Below are positions 58,412 through 64,000 of a DNA stretch of 64,000 nt, piece by piece (the stretch's first letter is position 1; the number at the start of each line of letters is the position of its first letter). The DNA lies in assembly GCA_002427525.1 (NCBI GenBank), contig DIRP01000013.1, forward strand, positions 31,362 to 95,361. The letters run 5' to 3'. The notes under the pieces are model-generated. The model saw only the letters and a list, made by a program, of their open reading frames with translations. It did not search any database and was not told where the DNA came from. The stretch comes from Bacteroidales bacterium UBA5433 (GTDB lineage: Bacteria > Bacteroidota > Bacteroidia > Bacteroidales > UBA932). The translations under genes and the position numbers were made by a program.

Positions 58412-59335
58412 ATGAGAGGAGAAACCATTGCCCTGGGAGTAGCTGTCTTTTGGACGCTGAGTGCGCTGTTTTTTGAACATGCCGGGAAGAGGCTGGGCTC
58501 TGTCAACCTGAACCTGATCCGCCTGGTTTGTGCTTTTTTGATGATTGGCCTGACGTTGCTCCTTTTCAGCGGAAATTTCCTGCCGGAGGGGGCAGACAAG
58601 GCCACGTGGTGGTGGATGTCTTTATCGGGTCTTGTAGGGTTTGTGATGGGGGATTACTTTCTTTTTGCATCCTACAACCTGATTCAGGCTCGTTTTTCCC
58701 AGCTGATTATGACGCTGGCTCCGCCTTTTGCTGCGGTGTTTGGTTTTTTGTTGTTGGGGGAAAAAATGTCCTGGATGGCACTGGCCGGTATGTTGTTGAC
58801 CCTTACGGGTATTTCCATTTCCATTCTTAGAAAGCAAAACGGAACAAATACCCACAAACTGCGTATGCAGCTGCCCGTTAAAGGCGTGCTCTTTGCGTTG
58901 GTAGGAGCCTTGGGGCAGGGGGTGGGTATTGTGCTGAGCAAGCAAGGCATGCTGGCGTATGAAAAAGTGTACCAACCGGCCAACGCTCTTTATATTCCCT
59001 TGGCAGCCACGCAAATGCGGACTATTACAGGCATGGTGTTGTTTGCATTGATAATCCTGATAAAAGGGGATACGAAGCGTTTTGTTGGCTCGTTGAAAGA
59101 CAAAAAAGCCGTACGGAGTGCTGTTACAGGTTCTGTGTTTGGTCCTTATATAGGGGTTACTTTGTCTTTGATGGCCGTGCAGCATGCCAATACAGCGGTG
59201 GCTTCTACCATTATGGCCACGGTACCCATCCTGATTTTGCTGCCCGAGTATTTCTTTTTAAAACGCAGAATTACCTGGGAGCAGGTGGTGGGGGCTGTGT
59301 TGAGTGTGGGCGGGGTAGCGTTGTTTTTTCTTTAA
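58412..59335 (+). CDS. DMT superfamily (EamA) transporter
   Basis: A 307-residue protein with ten membrane helices in two EamA repeats (about 3-137 and 155-305). It is 12 bp downstream of the ZIP gene and probably in one operon. Substrate unknown; family members export amino acids or metabolites. Its 3' end overlaps the convergent unknown membrane-protein gene by 78 bp. Confidence 0.83.
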   Translation: MRGETIALGVAVFWTLSALFFEHAGKRLGSVNLNLIRLVCAFLMIGLTLLLFSGNFLPEGADKATWWWMSLSGLVGFVMGDYFLFASYNLIQARFSQLIMTLAPPFAAVFGFLLLGEKMSWMALAGMLLTLTGISISILRKQNGTNTHKLRMQLPVKGVLFALVGALGQGVGIVLSKQGMLAYEKVYQPANALYIPLAATQMRTITGMVLFALIILIKGDTKRFVGSLKDKKAVRSAVTGSVFGPYIGVTLSLMAVQHANTAVASTIMATVPILILLPEYFFLKRRITWEQVVGAVLSVGGVALFFL

Positions 59336-59893
59336 CTCCGTGACGTATATCATAAAACCAAACACCAGCGTGCTTACCAGGGTCTCGCCAAAGAAATAGG
59401 CGCTTTCATCCCACACGTTCAGACCGGCCAGCACGGGAGCTGCGCTCAGGTGATGCAACAGTTGCTGAAACAAGGCAAAGGCCAGTTTGTAAAGAAGAAT
59501 GCCCGGGAAAAAGACAGCAAGCGATACGTACAGGTGTGTCAGCGGGCTTTTCTCTTGTATTCCCTGTAGGCACAAAATGGGAAGCATGTTGCATACCCCC
59601 TGGAGGAGTATGGCAGCTACCGGATTTACAACCAGATGCATAGCCTCGGCAGGGATGACAAACAACGTAATCAGTTTGATGCCGGCTGCCAGTACAGAAA
59701 CAAGCACGGCGTGGTAAATTTTTCCGGTTTGCTTAAAGGTGTAGTACATGCACAAGATGCCTACGGGCATCAGCAAAGCACCGGCAACCGGCAGGGTTAC
59801 CAAATGGAGCAGGTAACCACAGACAAGCTCCGTTACTCCCCACAGGGTACCGAACAGGAGCGTAATTCTTGTGTTTTTAAACCAGTTTTCCAT
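59258..59893 (-). CDS. Integral membrane protein next to molybdenum hydroxylase, unknown function
   Basis: A 211-residue, six-helix protein beginning MENWFKNTRI and GTLWGVTELVCGYLLH. I do not recognise the family; the fold and size would fit an ECF-type S component, but this is a guess. I chose ATG 59893, overlapping the hydroxylase stop by 17 bp; an upstream in-frame start at 59905 adds four residues. The last 25 residues (His-rich KKKQRYPAHTQHSPHH tail) are read opposite the EamA gene end. Co-transcription with the hydroxylase suggests a linked role, for example uptake of a substrate, molybdate or cofactor precursor. Confidence 0.55.
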   Translation of the reverse strand: MENWFKNTRITLLFGTLWGVTELVCGYLLHLVTLPVAGALLMPVGILCMYYTFKQTGKIYHAVLVSVLAAGIKLITLFVIPAEAMHLVVNPVAAILLQGVCNMLPILCLQGIQEKSPLTHLYVSLAVFFPGILLYKLAFALFQQLLHHLSAAPVLAGLNVWDESAYFFGETLVSTLVFGFMIYVTELKKKQRYPAHTQHSPHHLLPGNSAF

Positions 59894-62159
59894 AAGCAGA
59901 GGCACACATTACAATTCTTTCTTTTGTGGCCGGTATATCCAGAATCACTGGCCGGCCGGCATAGGCACTCAGGGCATTTTTAATGGCCAGCCATACAGAC
60001 AAACCATAAATCAGGGGAGGCTCCCCAATGGCCCTGCTGCCCAGAATTCCTCCTTTAAAAGGATTCCCGGGAAAAGGATGAATTCTGAAATCTTCCGGGA
60101 TGTCGGCTATTCCCGGTATTTTATACGTGTCGGGGCCGGATGTAAGCAGGATTCCCCGGTTGTTGTGAATCAATTCTTCCAACGTAACCCAGCCCATTCC
60201 CTGGACAAAGGCACCGGCAATCTGGCCCTTGTCAATGGCCCAATCCAAAGAGTCTCCCACATCGTGGAGAATGTCTGTCCTTACGATTCGGAAAGCCCCG
60301 GTAAGCATGTTCACTTCTACTTCTGTGAGTGCCATGCCGGTCACATAGTAATAGAACGGTTTTCCCTTACATGTGGCTTTGTCAAAAAATATCCCCGGTG
60401 TCTTGTAAAATGCCTGCTCACTCAAACTGATTTGGGCCCTATGTGCTTTCTGTACCAGGTCATGCAGGGGGTACTTTATGTCCGGTTTGTTTTTATCGTA
60501 CACCAGAGAATTTTCCCAAACGATAGAACGGAGGGGTATGTTGTACGTGGTGACAATGAAATCGTTCAGTCGTTTTTTTAACCGGTCAATGGCCTTCTTG
60601 ATGGCATGTCCGTTCAAATCAGATCCTGTAGAAGCGGCCGTAGCCGAGGTGTTGGGAATGACCATGGTATTGACCGGGTAGATGCGGATGGCCTCTTTTT
60701 TCAGACCGAATTCCCGGCTCGCCACGGTTTTCATTTTATCGTACAGCCCCTGACCCATTTCCACACCGCCCTGGTGGATGGTCATGGACCCGTCTTTGTA
60801 CAGGTTGACAAGGGCTGCTCCCTGGTTCAGGAAGGTAGTGGTGTAAGAAATACCAAATTTGACGGGCACCAGCGCCAGACCTCTTTTGGTAAATTTATTT
60901 ATCCTGTTGAAATCGGCAGCTGCCTGCTTTCTCTTTTCGTAATCGGAGGATGTAAGCAGCTGATTCAAAATGGCTTCCAGCACGTTTTCTTTCACAACCT
61001 GCCCGTACGGCGTAACGTTTCGGCCCTTTTTTGCGTAGAAATTTCTTTGTCTTACCAGAGCCGGGTCCAACTCCAGGGCAGCTGCCACCTCTTCCATAAT
61101 ATGCTCAATTACGGCAATGGCCTGCGGGGCACCAAAACCCCTGAGGGCTGTATTGGAAGCTTTGTTTGTTTTGCAGGGGTAGATGTCCGATTGGATGGCA
61201 GGGATGTAGTAGGCGTTGTCCAGATGCAACATGCACCGTTCCAGAATGGCGTACGACAAATCTGAACAATAGCCGCAGTCAAACAGAAAACGGCTGCTGT
61301 ACGCCGTAAGCAACCCTTCGTTCGTATAGCCTGCTTTGTAATATACCACGGCCGGGTGTCTTTTGCCCGTAAATACCATATCTTCCCTTCTGTCCAGCAC
61401 CATACGCACAGGTCTGTTGCAAGCATTGGCCAGTAGCGCACTCCAAACGGCACACCAGGTGCTTTGCGTTTCTTTTCCTCCAAAGCCGCCGCCAATCACA
61501 TGTACCATCACTTCTATTTTAGAGGCTTCTCTATGCAGCACTTTGGCAACGGCAAGTTGGTTGGCCGTGGGGTCTTGTGTACCCGAGGTAATACGCAGGC
61601 TGCCATCGGGCAGGGGAAGGGCCAGGGAGCCTTGTGTTTCCAGGTAAAAGTGTTCCTGTCCGCCAACCTCCAGCTTGCCTTCCACGGTATGGTCTGCCGA
61701 GGCAAAGCCGCTCCCGGTATCGCCTCGTTCCATATGCAGGGGGTTGAAAAGAAAGTCTCGGCTTTCAAAAGCCACTTGCGGGTCCAGCACCGGCGGAAGT
61801 GCTTCTATCCGGATTTTTACCTTTTCCATGGCTTTTTTGGCACAGGCTCTGTTGTCGGCAGCTACCAACAAAACAGCCTGTCCGGCATACTCCACCTTAC
61901 CTGCGGCCAGAACGGGTTCGTCCTCGGCCACCGGTCCCATAGAATTCACTCCCGGAATGTCTTTAGCAGACAGGATAGCATGTACACCCGGGCATTGCAG
62001 GGCTTCTGTTACATCTATTTCATGGATGATCCCGTGAGCTACGGGGCTGGGGAACACAAACCCGCAAAGCAGGTTGTGCGGCTTGTCCAGATCGTCCAGA
62101 AACAGGGTTGTGCCCCTTACGTGTGTTTCCAATCCTTTATCTGTCATGATTTCTTCCAT
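59877..62159 (-). CDS. Molybdopterin-binding subunit of a xanthine dehydrogenase-type hydroxylase
   Basis: A 760-residue large subunit of the xanthine oxidase family. It has the GGGFGGKE molybdopterin loop, LRGFGAPQ with the Arg that positions purine substrates, and GEPPLIYG with the catalytic Glu. The order matches XdhB. The ATG at 62159 overlaps the upstream subunit gene by 23 bp. No Mo-cofactor insertion protein (XdhC) is in the window. Substrate may be xanthine or a related N-heterocycle or aldehyde; the Arg and Glu favour a purine (inference). Confidence 0.87.
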   Translation of the reverse strand: MEEIMTDKGLETHVRGTTLFLDDLDKPHNLLCGFVFPSPVAHGIIHEIDVTEALQCPGVHAILSAKDIPGVNSMGPVAEDEPVLAAGKVEYAGQAVLLVAADNRACAKKAMEKVKIRIEALPPVLDPQVAFESRDFLFNPLHMERGDTGSGFASADHTVEGKLEVGGQEHFYLETQGSLALPLPDGSLRITSGTQDPTANQLAVAKVLHREASKIEVMVHVIGGGFGGKETQSTWCAVWSALLANACNRPVRMVLDRREDMVFTGKRHPAVVYYKAGYTNEGLLTAYSSRFLFDCGYCSDLSYAILERCMLHLDNAYYIPAIQSDIYPCKTNKASNTALRGFGAPQAIAVIEHIMEEVAAALELDPALVRQRNFYAKKGRNVTPYGQVVKENVLEAILNQLLTSSDYEKRKQAAADFNRINKFTKRGLALVPVKFGISYTTTFLNQGAALVNLYKDGSMTIHQGGVEMGQGLYDKMKTVASREFGLKKEAIRIYPVNTMVIPNTSATAASTGSDLNGHAIKKAIDRLKKRLNDFIVTTYNIPLRSIVWENSLVYDKNKPDIKYPLHDLVQKAHRAQISLSEQAFYKTPGIFFDKATCKGKPFYYYVTGMALTEVEVNMLTGAFRIVRTDILHDVGDSLDWAIDKGQIAGAFVQGMGWVTLEELIHNNRGILLTSGPDTYKIPGIADIPEDFRIHPFPGNPFKGGILGSRAIGEPPLIYGLSVWLAIKNALSAYAGRPVILDIPATKERIVMCASAYGKLV

Positions 62160-63564
62160 GTGTTTCTAAAAAACAGCTTACCAGCAAATGGGAAGCTGCC
62201 TTCATTCTGTAGCCGGCAGAGCCTCTCACGTCGCTTATGGTGGAAAAGAGTTGCGGCATGAGGGCCGAGGCCCCGGCGAACGTTTCTTCCGAGAAAGGCC
62301 TGCCGTTTAAAAAGTCTTCCAGTTCCTTTGAACTGACAGGGGTAGGGGCCATGCCTCCAAATCCGGAGGAGGCGTTGCGTACAATTCCGTTTACCACATC
62401 AAAACAAAGGCAAAAGGTAAGGGTAGATATGTCCATGTCTTTTCTTGCGGATTGCTTATGGGCAAACAGCTTTCGGGTTTTTGACGGGATAGGAATCCGG
62501 ACGGCATAAATGATTTCATCCGGTGCCAGCAGGTGGGTATGGTAGCCGGTATTAAATCCTTTACAGGCTACCGTACGGCTGCCGCCGGAAGTTCTTAATT
62601 TAAGTTGTGCATTGAGGGCCAGCAGCAAAGGCATAATGTCGCCCACAGCAGAAGCTCCGGCCAGGCTGCCACCTATTGTGGCTCTGTTTCTGACCGGTAA
62701 CGAGGCAAAAGAAAGCAGGTAGGCTTCCGCGGCAGGGTATAGGGGAACGAGCATGTTTTTGAAAGTTTCCACAGAAGCTCCTGCACCCAGTGTTACCCAT
62801 CCCTCTTCCCTTTGGATTTGTTTCAGTTCTTCCAGGTCCGACGTGTCAATCAACGGCCGTTGTTCCGGTTCTTCCAGGATGTTTTTGACACTAAAATCAC
62901 TGGCACCAGATACGATGGGGTACCGGGGGTATTTGCGTTTGTATTCCAACAGGGAGGATACCGTTTGTGGTTTTATATAAGGACCCATGCTTCCTTCCCA
63001 AAAGAATTCTCCGGGGAGGGCAGGCGGTAATTCAATAGTTGGTTCTCTAAGGGACTGTACCGTTGCATTCAGGTCTGTGAGGGCTTCTCGTATGCTCTCG
63101 TATCCTGTACACCGGCACAAGTTGCCGGAAAGAATTTCCTGTATGCTTGTCGGCGTGAATTTTCTCCCGGTCTCGTACGCCGCAAAAGAAGACATGGCAA
63201 CTCCGGGAGTGCAGAACCCGCATTGTGTTCCTTTTCTGTGTAGCAGGGCCTGTTGTACGGGGTGCAATTTCCCGTTTTTTGCAATGCCCTCGATGGTTAT
63301 CAGGTGCTTGCCGTCCAGCATGCCCAGCAACATCAGGCACGCGTTTGCCGCGTACAATACGGTGTTGCCTGCTGTATCTTTTTGCGCCAGAGCCACCATG
63401 CAGGAACCGCAGTCTCCTGTGCCGCAGCCTTCCTTTGTTCCTGTCATTTTTCTGAAGTCTCTCAGGTATTTCAATACAGTAATCTGGGGATCCGGTGTGC
63501 CGTATTCCGAGAAATCCAAGGCTACAGGATCACCATTCAAAAGAAATTGAATTTTCGATCTCAT
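62137..63564 (-). CDS. FeS/FAD subunit of a xanthine dehydrogenase-type hydroxylase
   Basis: A 475-residue protein joining the two electron-transfer modules. The N-terminal plant-type [2Fe-2S] motif is CGTGDCGSC, the second [2Fe-2S] domain has CGFCTPG and CRCTGY, and the FAD_binding_5 / CO dehydrogenase flavoprotein-like C-terminal half (about 190-470) includes RNRATIGGSLAGAS. This is the XdhA arrangement. It is the first gene of the operon. A degenerate TAACTTTA lies upstream near 63592. Confidence 0.88.
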   Translation of the reverse strand: MRSKIQFLLNGDPVALDFSEYGTPDPQITVLKYLRDFRKMTGTKEGCGTGDCGSCMVALAQKDTAGNTVLYAANACLMLLGMLDGKHLITIEGIAKNGKLHPVQQALLHRKGTQCGFCTPGVAMSSFAAYETGRKFTPTSIQEILSGNLCRCTGYESIREALTDLNATVQSLREPTIELPPALPGEFFWEGSMGPYIKPQTVSSLLEYKRKYPRYPIVSGASDFSVKNILEEPEQRPLIDTSDLEELKQIQREEGWVTLGAGASVETFKNMLVPLYPAAEAYLLSFASLPVRNRATIGGSLAGASAVGDIMPLLLALNAQLKLRTSGGSRTVACKGFNTGYHTHLLAPDEIIYAVRIPIPSKTRKLFAHKQSARKDMDISTLTFCLCFDVVNGIVRNASSGFGGMAPTPVSSKELEDFLNGRPFSEETFAGASALMPQLFSTISDVRGSAGYRMKAASHLLVSCFLETHGRNHDR

Positions 63565-63637
63565 TTCTGTGCCATAATTAGTTGGATATAAAGTTAAAAA
63601 TTATATTGTACCAATGCTAATGCGTGCAAAAAAAAAT

Positions 63638-63645
63638 TAAATTTG
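63638..63645 (+). promoter_or_regulatory. -7 box of the BACON lipoprotein gene
   Basis: TAAATTTG on the plus strand, 23 nt before the ATG at 63669. It is followed at once by a 17-bp palindrome CAGATTATTTAAATCTG (63646-63662) at the probable start site. Confidence 0.5.
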
Positions 63646-63668
63646 CAGATTATTTAAATCTGTAAATA

Positions 63669-64000
63669 ATGAAAAGATTTATTCCCTATCTGTTTACAGT
63701 GTTGGTAGTATTTACCGGCATTGTCTCGTGTACTAAGGAGCCTTACATCACTCCCGGGAGTCCACAATCCATTTCCTTAGAGGCCGGCTCTGCCTCCTCT
63801 GAATTTGTATTCAGTACAAATTATGACTGGACAGCCAGATCTTCGGAATCCTGGCTATCTGTTTCTCCCGCATCGGGTAGTGCCGGGGAAAATATCAAGA
63901 TTAAGATATCTGCTGCAGAGAATAGCGGTTATGATGTAAGGAGTGCTACTGTAATGCTGTCTGCAGGGGAAGCCACCCAAACAATCACTGTTCAGCAGGC
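63669..64000 (+). CDS. BACON-domain lipoprotein (partial, 3' end missing)
   Basis: The first 110 codons of a surface lipoprotein. The signal peptide has lipobox GIVSC near residue 20. One BACON repeat (about 28-105) is nearly complete: WLSVSPASGSAG and VRSATVMLSAGEA, ending ITVQQ. BACON domains bind glycan or mucin and occur in polysaccharide-degrading or uncharacterised lipoproteins. The rest is beyond the window. Confidence 0.8.
   Translation, partial: MKRFIPYLFTVLVVFTGIVSCTKEPYITPGSPQSISLEAGSASSEFVFSTNYDWTARSSESWLSVSPASGSAGENIKIKISAAENSGYDVRSATVMLSAGEATQTITVQQ

Noticed and set aside
1..64000. Mobile elements, CRISPR arrays, prophage or defence islands
   Set aside because: No transposase, integrase, Cas or restriction gene and no regularly spaced repeats; the only tandem repeats are in-frame inside genes.

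Overview
The window is a gene-dense stretch of a Bacteroidales-type (Bacteroidetes) chromosome. The evidence is the set of proteins (DUF4293, putative porin, DUF5106 lipoprotein, DPP-IV, BACON-domain lipoprotein, Crp-type HcpR regulator, ArgF-prime carbamoyltransferase) and the promoters. Many promoters carry the Bacteroidetes -7 element TAnnTTTG rather than a sigma70 -10 box. I see no rRNA, CRISPR array, phage, insertion sequence or attachment site. The genus cannot be fixed from the sequence alone.

Layout. 1-2.4 kb: a minus-strand operon of a Gfo/Idh/MocA oxidoreductase, a DUF1080 (3-keto-glycoside hydrolase type) lipoprotein and a truncated TIM-barrel sugar isomerase. 2.4-6.1 kb: DUF4293 protein, nucleoside phosphorylase, transglutaminase-like protein, tRNA-Gly(CCC) and a LolC/E-type permease. 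6.1-10.4 kb: MltF-like transglycosylase, outer-membrane porin and a thioredoxin-fold lipoprotein. 10.4-19.5 kb: SDR, TrkH, RecD-like helicase, DPP-IV, methyltransferase and an M3-like metallopeptidase, all on the plus strand. 19.5-28 kb: acetylxylan-esterase-like lipoprotein, GT39, RfbD, phosphohexomutase, AraC regulator, thioredoxin, metallo-beta-lactamase-fold protein and a small acidic protein. 28-31.1 kb: an HcpR / ferredoxin / hybrid-cluster-protein divergon with a visible operator, probably for nitrosative stress. 31.1-34.8 kb: pssA, two C1 peptidases and queE. 34.9-38 kb: clpB and an acyltransferase. 38-45 kb: a seven-gene arginine operon (acetyltransferase, argG, argC, argF-prime, argB, M20 deacylase, argH) with no argD; its leader may encode an Arg-rich peptide. 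45.1-53.3 kb: an M28 peptidase fused to a probable beta-barrel, an orphan TonB plug, acyl-CoA ligase, acyl-ACP thioesterase, rpiB, SIMPL protein, a third C1 peptidase, ridA and hsp20. 53.4-57.5 kb: an operon of a four-module sulfur-handling flavoprotein, a MarR regulator and a lipase-like lipoprotein. 57.6-63.6 kb: ZIP transporter, DMT transporter, unknown membrane protein and a two-subunit molybdenum hydroxylase. 63.7 kb to the end: start of a BACON lipoprotein.

The observations I rate highest are: (i) at least ten genes whose ATG lies only 3-6 nt after a TAnnTTTG box, implying leaderless or near-leaderless mRNAs; (ii) a 14-codon Arg-rich leader ORF with the same kind of start, ahead of the arginine operon; (iii) the HcpR divergon with a palindrome at a class II activator position; (iv) the four-module persulfide protein; (v) a perfect 18-bp inverted repeat carrying two outward-facing -7 boxes.
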